A stretch of 8,332 bases of DNA from Treponema sp. (lineage in GTDB: Bacteria > Spirochaetota > Spirochaetia > Treponematales > Treponemataceae): contig JAEETM010000120.1 of the NCBI GenBank assembly GCA_016290335.1, forward strand, positions 1 through 8,332, written 5' to 3'. The notes under the pieces are model-generated. The model worked only from the letters and a program-made list of their open reading frames with translations. It searched no databases and had not been told where the DNA came from. The position numbers and the translations under genes are program-made. The stretch's first letter is position 1. Each line of letters opens with the position of its first letter. Shown here in pieces: positions 3,214 to 8,332 of the stretch.

Positions 3214-4023
3214 TTAAAATCTCCCTAAAACCTTTAATTTACTGCATCTATATTTCATTTCGGAAAGCATCTGATTATATGACGGAGTACCGAACTCACC
3301 TTCTGCTTCAATGTAAAAATAATAAGTCCAGGCCAGCCCCTTGAGCGGGCGACTGTGAATTACGCTCATGTTGTAACCGAACTCTCCAAGTTTATTCAAA
3401 ACTTTAACCAGAGCTCCTGCCTCGTTTTTTACTGCAAACATCAGTATAAAAGTGTTGCCATCAGAACCAGTGTATACCTTTGCTCCTTCTTCACGAGAAA
3501 GAATTGCAAAGCGGGTAGAGTTGTCCTGATATCCGTTTACACCACGTTCAAGAACTTCAAGTCCATACAAGGCTGCAGTCTCTTCACTGGCAATTGCTGC
3601 CACACTAACATCCCCAAGCTCCGCAACCATTTTTGCTGCTCGTGCTGTATTCACTGCTTCTTCAGTTGCATAACCGTGAGCTGTAATAAAATCAGAGCTT
3701 TGTTCAAGTGCCTGAGGATGACTCACAACCTTGCGGACACTTTCCACACTTGCTCCCTTTACGCCAAGCAGATTCTGCATAACATTCAATGTATATACGC
3801 CGTTTACAAAAAGGCCGCCCTGGAACATCAGATCAGTTACCTGGCCAACCTCACCGGCATAAGAATTCTCAATCGGAAGAACTGCATAAGCACATTCTCC
3901 TTTTTCAACGGCCTCATAAGCCGAGCGGAAATCTCCATAGGAAATCAGTTCTTCGGCTGGAAAGATTCGTTTTGCCGCAATGTGAGCGAATGCTCCTTCA
4001 ATACCACTGTATGCAATCTTCAA
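3214..4023 (-). CDS. pheA: Prephenate dehydratase (PheA, monofunctional, with ACT domain)
   Basis: A 269-residue cytoplasmic enzyme that converts prephenate to phenylpyruvate, the penultimate step of phenylalanine synthesis. The start is TTG 4021-4023, chosen because AGGAGG (4030-4035) lies 6 nt upstream and the protein begins at the family's usual N-terminus (KIAYSGIEGAFAH). The catalytic PDT domain covers about residues 2-178, with SHPQALEQ (101-108) and the TRF motif at 170-172. The ACT regulatory domain follows at about 190-269, with GALVKVL (203-209) and HSRP (223-226, the usual ESRP), which bind phenylalanine for feedback inhibition. Length is normal for the monofunctional form. Expression is controlled by the leader peptide and attenuator upstream. 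The following tRNA-fMet may share the transcript. Confidence 0.95.
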   Translation of the reverse strand: MKIAYSGIEGAFAHIAAKRIFPAEELISYGDFRSAYEAVEKGECAYAVLPIENSYAGEVGQVTDLMFQGGLFVNGVYTLNVMQNLLGVKGASVESVRKVVSHPQALEQSSDFITAHGYATEEAVNTARAAKMVAELGDVSVAAIASEETAALYGLEVLERGVNGYQDNSTRFAILSREEGAKVYTGSDGNTFILMFAVKNEAGALVKVLNKLGEFGYNMSVIHSRPLKGLAWTYYFYIEAEGEFGTPSYNQMLSEMKYRCSKLKVLGRF

Positions 4024-4078
4024 TTAATACCTCCTGAGTAAGGCCGCCGGTAGGCGACCGGTCATTTTCGTTCACCGC

Positions 4079-4114
4079 AAAAAAAAGCGGCTCTACCGAA
4101 AAGATAGAACCGCT
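4079..4114 (-). terminator. Intrinsic terminator of the pheA attenuator
   Basis: On the minus strand AGCGGTTCTATC pairs with GGTAGAGCCGCT over 12 bp (two G-U) around a TTTTC loop, followed by a run of T. It lies between pheL and pheA, upstream of the pheA ribosome site, so it must be bypassed for pheA to be expressed. Its 5' arm and loop (4097-4109) can alternatively pair with 4140-4153. Confidence 0.92.
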
Positions 4115-4139
4115 TCTTGTATCAGCTGTATTTTCTACA

Positions 4140-4153
4140 TTCTATGCTTTTCG
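4140..4153 (-). promoter_or_regulatory. Antiterminator strand of the pheA attenuator
   Basis: CGAAAAGCATAGAA on the minus strand is complementary to TTCTATCTTTTCG (4097-4109) over 13 pairs with one bulged C. It contains the TAG stop of pheL. A ribosome finishing pheL covers it, so the terminator forms. A ribosome stalled upstream at Phe codons leaves it free to break the terminator. This is the standard attenuation logic. Confidence 0.82.
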
Positions 4154-4234
4154 TACGACGCATCTCTTACCAAAAAAGAAAAAGGCAAAAAATGAGAAAA
4201 ACGCAAATGTAAAAAAAGTAATTCCAAAAATCAT
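4142..4234 (-). CDS. pheL: Phe-rich leader peptide of pheA
   Basis: A 30-residue ORF, MIFGITFFTF ... CVVRKA, with 12 Phe residues, including FFFF near residues 18-21. Its TAG stop lies in the antiterminator strand and about 28 nt before the terminator. ATG 4234 is preferred: an in-frame ATG at 4243 overlaps the -10 box and would not be transcribed. The predicted start of transcription is at or one base before this ATG, so the message would be leaderless or nearly so, and no ribosome site is visible. The peptide is a sensor of charged tRNA-Phe and is not expected to have a function of its own. Confidence 0.88.
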   Translation of the reverse strand: MIFGITFFTFAFFSFFAFFFFGKRCVVRKA

Positions 4235-4241
4235 TAAGAGC

Positions 4242-4270
4242 ATAATAACGAATTCTATTTATAGAATCAA
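4242..4270 (-). promoter_or_regulatory. Predicted pheL-pheA promoter with palindromic operator
   Basis: The -35 box is TTGATT (4265-4270) and the -10 box TATTAT (4242-4247), with a 17-bp spacer. The spacer is almost filled by the perfect palindrome ATTCTAT-TT-ATAGAAT (4252-4267), placed where a bound repressor would block RNA polymerase. A second layer of control besides attenuation is therefore likely, but the regulator is not identified. Confidence 0.65.
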
Positions 4271-4378
4271 GTGTTTTTATGAATAGAAACAAAGATTTTA
4301 CCAGATAACAAAATATTACAACTTCATCTCTTCCCATTGAACTTTTTTTCCTTTAAACTTTTTTGAGAGAAAAAGATT

Positions 4379-4996
4379 ATGAACATACACTGTTTAAAGG
4401 TTGCCCTCAGAACTACGATTCCGGTTTTTCTGGGATATATTTCCTGTGGAATTGCGTTTGGGTTGATTACGATTAATGCGGGGTATCCGTGGTGGCTTGC
4501 TCCTGCGATGGGGATTTTGATGTTTGCGGGGGCAGGACAGTTTTTTGCAATTCCTCTTTTTGCAGCCGGCACACCCATCCCTTTGATTCTTGCGGCTGAG
4601 CTGCTTTTAAACATTCGCCATATTGTTTACGGGCTTCCGTTGATTAATCAGTTTAAGGAATGCCGACGTTCTAAGCCTTATCTGATTTATGCACTTACAG
4701 ACGAAACTTTTTCTATTTTGACTACAACAAATGTGCCGCCGGGAGTAAAGCCGGAAGAATATTTTTTTACCGTTTCCATTCTGGATCAGGCCTACTGGGT
4801 TGGAGGTAGTCTGATTGGAGCGGTTGCAGGTGCGATGATTCACTTTGATTTTACAGGTGTTGATTTTGCACTTACAGCATTGTTTGCAGTTTTGAGTATT
4901 GATCAGATTCAAAAGTTTGTGCGGGAAAGGAAGGATAGAGTGACAGCTGGTGACACTCAAACTATGGTGGGGGAGGATGAAAATGCCGGTATCTAA
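4379..4996 (+). CDS. azlC: AzlC-family branched-chain amino-acid exporter, large subunit
   Basis: A 205-residue integral membrane protein. The N-terminal VALRTTIPVFLGYISCGIAFG, here given in part as LGYISCGIAFG, and the following GILMFAGAGQFFAIPL and AAELLLNIRHIVYGLPL are typical AzlC stretches (residues about 15-90). Further membrane segments follow near 130-155 and 160-180, and the C-terminus is charged and cytoplasmic-looking. AzlC works with the small AzlD in exporting branched-chain amino acids and analogues. The ribosome site is weak (GAGAG about 15 nt upstream), but the start fits the family N-terminus. It is transcribed divergently from pheL-pheA and overlaps azlD by 14 nt. Confidence 0.92.
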   Translation: MNIHCLKVALRTTIPVFLGYISCGIAFGLITINAGYPWWLAPAMGILMFAGAGQFFAIPLFAAGTPIPLILAAELLLNIRHIVYGLPLINQFKECRRSKPYLIYALTDETFSILTTTNVPPGVKPEEYFFTVSILDQAYWVGGSLIGAVAGAMIHFDFTGVDFALTALFAVLSIDQIQKFVRERKDRVTAGDTQTMVGEDENAGI

Positions 4997-5309
4997 AGCT
5001 TTATTTGTATCTTTCTTAATCGGACTCATTATTTTTTGTGAGCGGCTTTTTCCGTTTGCAGTTTTTTCAAAACGTAAACCCGGAAAGTTAATTCACATTT
5101 TTGAACGCTATATTCCTCCAGTTGTGATGATTGGTCTTCTGATTTACAGCCTGCGTGATGTTCGTTTTACAACCCTTACACAATGGGTTCCGCAAATTAC
5201 TGCAATCGTATTTACAATCATAACTTATTTATGGAAGAAAAACTCTCTCTTAAGCATTTTTGGCGGCACGATTATTTATATGATTTTAATACGGGTAATG
5301 GTGATATAA
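4983..5309 (+). CDS. azlD: AzlD-family branched-chain amino-acid exporter, small subunit
   Basis: A 108-residue membrane protein with about four hydrophobic segments: KALFVSFLIGLIIF near the N-terminus, PPVVMIGLLIYSL in the middle, ITAIVFTIITYLW, and a final GGTIIYMILIRVMV. Start ATG 4983 is chosen because GGGAGG (4971-4976) is 6 nt upstream; the ATG at 4977 directly abuts it. The gene overlaps the end of azlC, as in most azlCD pairs, which points to coupled translation and equal production of the two subunits. Length is normal for AzlD. Confidence 0.9.
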   Translation: MPVSKALFVSFLIGLIIFCERLFPFAVFSKRKPGKLIHIFERYIPPVVMIGLLIYSLRDVRFTTLTQWVPQITAIVFTIITYLWKKNSLLSIFGGTIIYMILIRVMVI

Positions 5310-5346
5310 AGAATTATTGCCCCTGTGACGACTTGTTCTTTTTCTC

Positions 5347-6357
5347 TCAACTGTTTTTCAAAATCTCCCTGGCTGCATCAGCAACACGATTTTTCAGCTC
5401 CGGTGGATTTAAGACCTTAGCACCACCTGTAAACGACATTACCCATGCGGCAACCTGTCCAAGCTGATTTGTTTCAAAGGAAAGATAAACGGAACCATCT
5501 TTATTTTCTTTGAGAGTCTGTCCGTCATGCCAGGTTCTTTCCATTACATAAGTTTTCAAACCCTTTACAAACTCAATTTCAACCTTAAACCTTTCGCCGC
5601 TGTTTCCCCAGGCTCCCATTTGAACATCAATGTGATTTTCCAATTTAAAGTCTTTCGGAATTGTAAACTTTTTTTCGGTTACCTTACAATTTCTAATTCT
5701 TGGCATTGCATAAAGACGGACAGCTTCTGCATGATAAGAATAACCAAGAACATACCAGCTGCCTTTCTGGCAAATCATGTGATAAGGATCAAACATTCTT
5801 TGTTCATATTCAGTATTTTGTGCGGTCTTGTATTCCATTTGTAAAGTACAATGAAGCTTAGTTGCTTTTAATGTATTCTCAAAAACACCTTCCGCAAGTT
5901 TTGTAATCGGGTCAGAAATAAAATGAACCTCGTTGTTAATCAAAGCTGAATCAACCGTGATGCTGTCCGGCAGCATTTTTACAAGCTTCATCATCAGGTC
6001 TCGGTAAGTTTTTTCAAGCGGAGTATTTTTATACTGTTCAAGCAATGGAAGTATAGTGGAGAGGGTGAGCAGTTCGCCTTCGTTCAGCATTACGCGCTGC
6101 AGATAAAATGTGGGGTCAGTATAATAGTATCCGTTTTTCTGGAAGTCATATTCAATCGGAGCATCGTAATCATTTTTCAAAATCTCAATATATCGTCCAA
6201 TCGTACTGCGGCTCAAGTTCCATCCATATTTTTTATTCAGCTTGTTAACATTCGGATATTCACCATTGATGATAGACTGGTCAATCTTCATGATATAAGA
6301 AAGGATGTGAGTTGCATTTCGCTGCGGAACCTTTCCTTCAGATGTATCCTTTGCCAT
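5347..6357 (-). CDS. WYL-domain transcriptional regulator (YafY type)
   Basis: Start ATG 6355-6357 is chosen because GGAGG (6366-6370) lies 8 nt upstream, giving 336 residues; a frame extension of 12 residues to 6393 exists. A winged-HTH domain covers about residues 14-78 (ILSYIMKIDQ ... SRSTIGRYIEILKND). The WYL domain lies around 160-235, with SWYVLGYS at its core and RLYAMPRI after it. A C-terminal WCX-like region follows (FKVEIEFV ... LGQVAAWVMSF). WYL proteins bind ligands, often nucleic acid or nucleotides, and regulate neighbouring genes. The gene is divergent from 6504-7439, suggesting it regulates that gene and itself. Confidence 0.92.
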   Translation of the reverse strand: MAKDTSEGKVPQRNATHILSYIMKIDQSIINGEYPNVNKLNKKYGWNLSRSTIGRYIEILKNDYDAPIEYDFQKNGYYYTDPTFYLQRVMLNEGELLTLSTILPLLEQYKNTPLEKTYRDLMMKLVKMLPDSITVDSALINNEVHFISDPITKLAEGVFENTLKATKLHCTLQMEYKTAQNTEYEQRMFDPYHMICQKGSWYVLGYSYHAEAVRLYAMPRIRNCKVTEKKFTIPKDFKLENHIDVQMGAWGNSGERFKVEIEFVKGLKTYVMERTWHDGQTLKENKDGSVYLSFETNQLGQVAAWVMSFTGGAKVLNPPELKNRVADAAREILKNS

Positions 6358-6401
6358 TTTCAACGCCTCCATGATTCCAACACTATATGTCATTCCTAAC
6401 T

Positions 6402-6414
6402 TGATTCGGAATCA
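6402..6414. promoter_or_regulatory. Palindromic operator candidate in the divergent region
   Basis: TGATTC-G-GAATCA is a perfect 6-bp inverted repeat with a 1-bp centre. It lies at about +1 to +13 of the predicted promoter of the WYL gene, where binding would block transcription. A half-site ATGATTCC recurs at 6371-6378. Autoregulation by the WYL protein is the natural inference. Confidence 0.45.
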
Positions 6415-6420
6415 TAAAAA

Positions 6421-6449
6421 ATTATATCACATTTTTTTTACCCTGTCGC
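6421..6449 (-). promoter_or_regulatory. Predicted promoter of the WYL regulator
   Basis: The -10 box TATAAT (6421-6426) is perfect. The -35 box is GCGACA (6444-6449), four of six bases of consensus, with a 17-bp spacer. The predicted start is near 6414, at the edge of the TGATTC/GAATCA palindrome. Confidence 0.6.
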
Positions 6450-6472
6450 ATTATTTGCTACACCCCTTGATT

Positions 6473-6478
6473 TATAAT
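6473..6478 (+). promoter_or_regulatory. -10 element for the 311-residue protein gene
   Basis: TATAAT lies 25 bp before the start codon at 6504. The region where a -35 box should lie (about 6450-6455) holds only ATTATT, which is poor, so this promoter may need an activator. The divergent WYL protein is the obvious candidate. Confidence 0.4.
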
Positions 6479-6503
6479 TGAGTTGATGATAAGGAGGAAA
6501 AAG

Positions 6504-7439
6504 ATGAACGCACAGATTTTAATTAAGACAGCCAATGACTGGTTTGAGTTTACAAAGAGCAAGACAGGACAGCTCGATTTTGTTGGAAAATGGGATAAGA
6601 ATAACAAACCAGATGTTACCGGCGCACAGAAGCTTTCTTCAAGCACTTATTTTACGCCGAGTTATTATGTTTATGTAGCTTCTGCCCTTAACTGTAATCC
6701 TGTAATTTATGTTGCTCCAGATGTTGATGTTTCGGATAAAGAGATTTTTGATTACCTTGTACACATTGGTCCGCTTCTTGCTGCAGTAGAAGCTAAAGAT
6801 TCTCTGCTCGCCGGTGAGCTTTATATCCGCCGCTCTGAAGTTTTTGAAAAGTTTTCTCAGCTTACACAGTATATTCTTGAACCGCTTTGCGTTGAGATTC
6901 TTTTTTCAATGTGTTACGGACGGATGCAGCAGTTAGACCCGGAAGATCTGGAAGCTGTTTACGAAAGCGCAGTTGAAAAGCTTGATTACGATTCATCACG
7001 CGAAAGCATCGACCAGGCTTTAATCCGCTACTTCAGAAAGAACTCTGCAAAAATTACTCTCCCGTTAGTTGGAACAAACTTTTACAACTGGGAGCATGAT
7101 TCCGTTCCTTATGCCCTTGGTAAACTTTGTAACAACATCAAGCCCGAAGCACTTTCAGCCGATGCAGAAAAAATCCGCCAGGCAAAACACGAGTTTTACG
7201 AAAATCTCGAAACCGTTGTTCAGGCAGAGCCATACAATCAGTACGACAAGAACTCAATTCTTGTATGCATCGAAAACCCTGCTGCCAAAATCTCCGGAAA
7301 CCCGGGTTTGGAAAAAGCCGGCCACCTCAGGGCACTTGCTGCAAAAATCATCCGCGAAGCTAAGCCTAAGAAGATGAACTACGGTGGAAAGCTTGCGAGT
7401 TTGAGTGAAGGGAAGATTGTAGTGGAAATGGAGGTGTAA
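6504..7439 (+). CDS. Uncharacterised 311-residue protein
   Basis: Start ATG 6504 follows AAGGAGG (6491-6497) at a 6-nt distance and is preferred over the upstream in-frame ATGs. The protein is soluble-looking, with no signal peptide or membrane helix, and is mixed alpha/beta in appearance: ANDWFEFTK near the N-terminus, NPVIYVAPDVDVSD near 70-80, a helical middle with DPEDLEAVYESAVEKL, and KKMNYGGKLASLSEGKIVVEMEV at the end given here only in outline. I recognise no catalytic motif. Its divergent WYL neighbour suggests regulated, possibly stress- or mobile-element-related expression. The RNA ligase gene 170 bp downstream has its own promoter signal. Confidence 0.85.
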   Translation: MNAQILIKTANDWFEFTKSKTGQLDFVGKWDKNNKPDVTGAQKLSSSTYFTPSYYVYVASALNCNPVIYVAPDVDVSDKEIFDYLVHIGPLLAAVEAKDSLLAGELYIRRSEVFEKFSQLTQYILEPLCVEILFSMCYGRMQQLDPEDLEAVYESAVEKLDYDSSRESIDQALIRYFRKNSAKITLPLVGTNFYNWEHDSVPYALGKLCNNIKPEALSADAEKIRQAKHEFYENLETVVQAEPYNQYDKNSILVCIENPAAKISGNPGLEKAGHLRALAAKIIREAKPKKMNYGGKLASLSEGKIVVEMEV

Positions 7440-7471
7440 GATAGGTAAAACAGAAAATCTATAACACTTTT

Positions 7472-7546
7472 TATTCTATGGTATTGCTTAAAGTACTGCT
7501 TGAATGAAAGATACTTTACTTAATGTTATACTATTTTCATAGAATA
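7472..7546 (+). repeat. Nested inverted repeats before the RNA ligase gene
   Basis: An outer pair TATTCTATG (7472-7480) / CATAGAATA (7538-7546), 9 bp, encloses an inner pair TAAAGTA (7489-7495) / TACTTTA (7512-7518). The ligase's predicted -10 box lies between the inner and outer right arms. The outer arms share ATTCTAT/ATAGAAT with the palindrome in the pheL promoter. No poly-T follows, so it reads better as paired operator sites or a structured leader than as a terminator. Confidence 0.5.
7524..7532 (+). promoter_or_regulatory. Extended -10 promoter of the RNA ligase gene
   Basis: TG-T-TATACT is a good extended -10 element, which can work without a -35 box; I see no convincing -35. The leader of about 70 nt contains hairpin CTTGCTTTT-TTC-AAAAGCAAG (7552-7572) before the ribosome site. 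Confidence 0.45.
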
Positions 7547-7608
7547 GTTTTCTTGCTTTTTTCAAAAGCAAGTGGTGGGGCTAAATTAATTTTTTACGGA
7601 GGTGCACT

Positions 7609-8265
7609 ATGCACAACTACCACAAAATTGTTAGTCCATGGAAGCGGACTGACCCAAAGTCCAAGACTGTTAATGCGGAAGTATTTTCAGATGAGTACAT
7701 TGAATTATTGAAAGATATTCAGTGGATTGGAACAGAGAAAATCGATGGTGAAAACTTAAACTTTTACTACGATGGAAATCATGTTTCTTACTGCGGGCAT
7801 ACAGAACGGTCCGATTTTACAGGTGAAAAGAAAGCATGGTTGGATGCTCTCATTACACCTGAGTTTGAGTCCACCTTTGAGCAGGTTTTTGGAGAAAAAG
7901 AAGCCATGATTCATGGGGAACTCTTAGGGCCAAAGATTCAGAGTAATCTTTATGATTTATCTGATTTTAAATTCTTTGTATTTGATATCTACAACAAAAC
8001 AGACAATGTTTTCTGGAGACAGGAAGTTGTAGATCACTATGCTAAAGAATTTGGTTTTGAAAGAGCTCCGGTTGTAATCAATGGAACTTTGAATGAAGTT
8101 GCTGAACTTGTAAAAACAGCTCCGGCTTCAAAAGTAAATCCAAAGATTGAGATGGAGGGTATAGTAATTCGTCCAGTTCGTGAGCTTAAGAACGCCAAAA
8201 ATGAACGAATTATCTATAAGGTAAAACTGTCTGATCTTCTGGGTAGAAAAGCAATGAAGATCTAA
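7609..8265 (+). CDS. Small phage-type RNA ligase
   Basis: A 218-residue nucleotidyltransferase-fold ligase. Motif I is EKIDGENL, with K44 as the expected AMP-accepting lysine (K-x-D-G). HGELLG (102-107) and FFVFDIY (122-128) fit motifs IIIa and III, EGIVIRP (183-189) fits motif IV, and IYKVK (202-206) supplies the motif V lysines. These define the RNA_ligase family, related to phage ligases, that seals 3'-OH/5'-phosphate RNA ends through an AMP intermediate. It lacks a polynucleotide kinase or phosphatase domain and a long C-terminal domain, so it is a minimal form. The start follows GGAGG 6 nt upstream. It is a single-gene unit with its own terminator. RNA or tRNA repair is a plausible role; the substrate is not shown by the sequence. 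Confidence 0.88.
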   Translation: MHNYHKIVSPWKRTDPKSKTVNAEVFSDEYIELLKDIQWIGTEKIDGENLNFYYDGNHVSYCGHTERSDFTGEKKAWLDALITPEFESTFEQVFGEKEAMIHGELLGPKIQSNLYDLSDFKFFVFDIYNKTDNVFWRQEVVDHYAKEFGFERAPVVINGTLNEVAELVKTAPASKVNPKIEMEGIVIRPVRELKNAKNERIIYKVKLSDLLGRKAMKI

Positions 8266-8269
8266 TACA

Positions 8270-8317
8270 AAGCAGGAATGACAATCGTAATTAATTGACT
8301 GTTATTCCTGCTTTTTT
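8270..8317 (+). terminator. Intrinsic terminator after the RNA ligase gene
   Basis: AAGCAGGAATGACA pairs with TGTTATTCCTGCTT over 14 bp (one G-T) around a 16-nt loop, ending in a run of six T. It starts 5 nt after the stop codon. Confidence 0.93.
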
Positions 8318-8332
8318 ACTATATCTATGTGG

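Noticed and set aside
3355..4041. 228-residue plus-strand ORF
   Set aside because: It is antisense to pheA, Cys/His-rich and lacks any ribosome site; pheA on the other strand matches a known family along its length.
4607..5029. 140-residue minus-strand ORF
   Set aside because: It is antisense to azlC, whose family match and operon overlap with azlD are clear.
7552..7572. 9-bp hairpin CTTGCTTTT/AAAAGCAAG as a terminator
   Set aside because: No T-run follows on either strand, and it lies within the predicted leader of the RNA ligase gene.

Overview
The window looks like a chromosome or genomic-island segment of a low-to-mid GC bacterium, most likely a treponeme-like spirochaete. That rests on codon use, tRNA genes without an encoded CCA end, and my general impression of the protein families; no marker gene proves it. 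Thirteen tRNA genes, all on the minus strand, occupy 409-3130. Protein-coding genes of ordinary type fill the rest.

Layout: 3-364 (+) holds the end of an unrecognised gene and a small coupled gene. 409-1660 (-) is tRNA operon B: promoter, 57-residue peptide ORF, a small HTH regulator, then tRNA-Trp, Cys, His, Glu, Ser(GCU) and Ser(UGA). 1686-2569 (-) is tRNA operon A: promoter, another 57-residue peptide ORF, then tRNA-Gln(CUG), Gly, Phe, Met, Pro and Gln(UUG). 2607-2998 is a truncated gene. 3058-3130 is an unusual initiator tRNA. 3214-4270 (-) is pheA with a classical Phe leader-peptide attenuator. 4379-5309 (+) is azlC-azlD. 5347-6357 (-) is a WYL regulator, divergent from an unrecognised 311-residue protein (6504-7439, +). 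7609-8265 (+) is a small RNA ligase followed by a terminator.

The main discovery candidate is that each tRNA operon starts with a short ORF whose peptide is built from the amino acids carried by the tRNAs downstream of it. The operon A peptide has Gln 8, Gly 7, Phe 8, Met 4 and Pro 4, which is 31 of 57 residues, and its tRNAs are Gln, Gly, Phe, Met, Pro, Gln. The operon B peptide has Ser 13, His 7, Glu 5, Cys 4 and Trp 2, again 31 of 57, and its tRNAs are Trp, Cys, His, Glu, Ser, Ser. The two compositions barely overlap. Both ORFs are 174 nt, have a strong Shine-Dalgarno site 7 nt before ATG, are preceded by two hairpins, and have further potential pairing at the stop codon. The pheL-pheA attenuator nearby shows that this genome uses leader-peptide sensing of tRNA charging. 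I infer that the two peptides are multi-amino-acid leader peptides by which tRNA operons sense the supply or charging of their own products. I know of no described system of this kind.

The tRNA genes are odd in other ways. A structured element of about 80 bp, with two stems whose sequences differ between copies but stay paired, sits at the same D-loop position of tRNA-Ser(UGA) and tRNA-Gln(UUG). tRNA-Ser(UGA) carries a second, related insert in its T-loop. Five of the thirteen tRNAs have C in place of the near-universal U33. Whether these tRNAs work in translation, are processed, or resist anticodon-loop nucleases cannot be settled from sequence alone.
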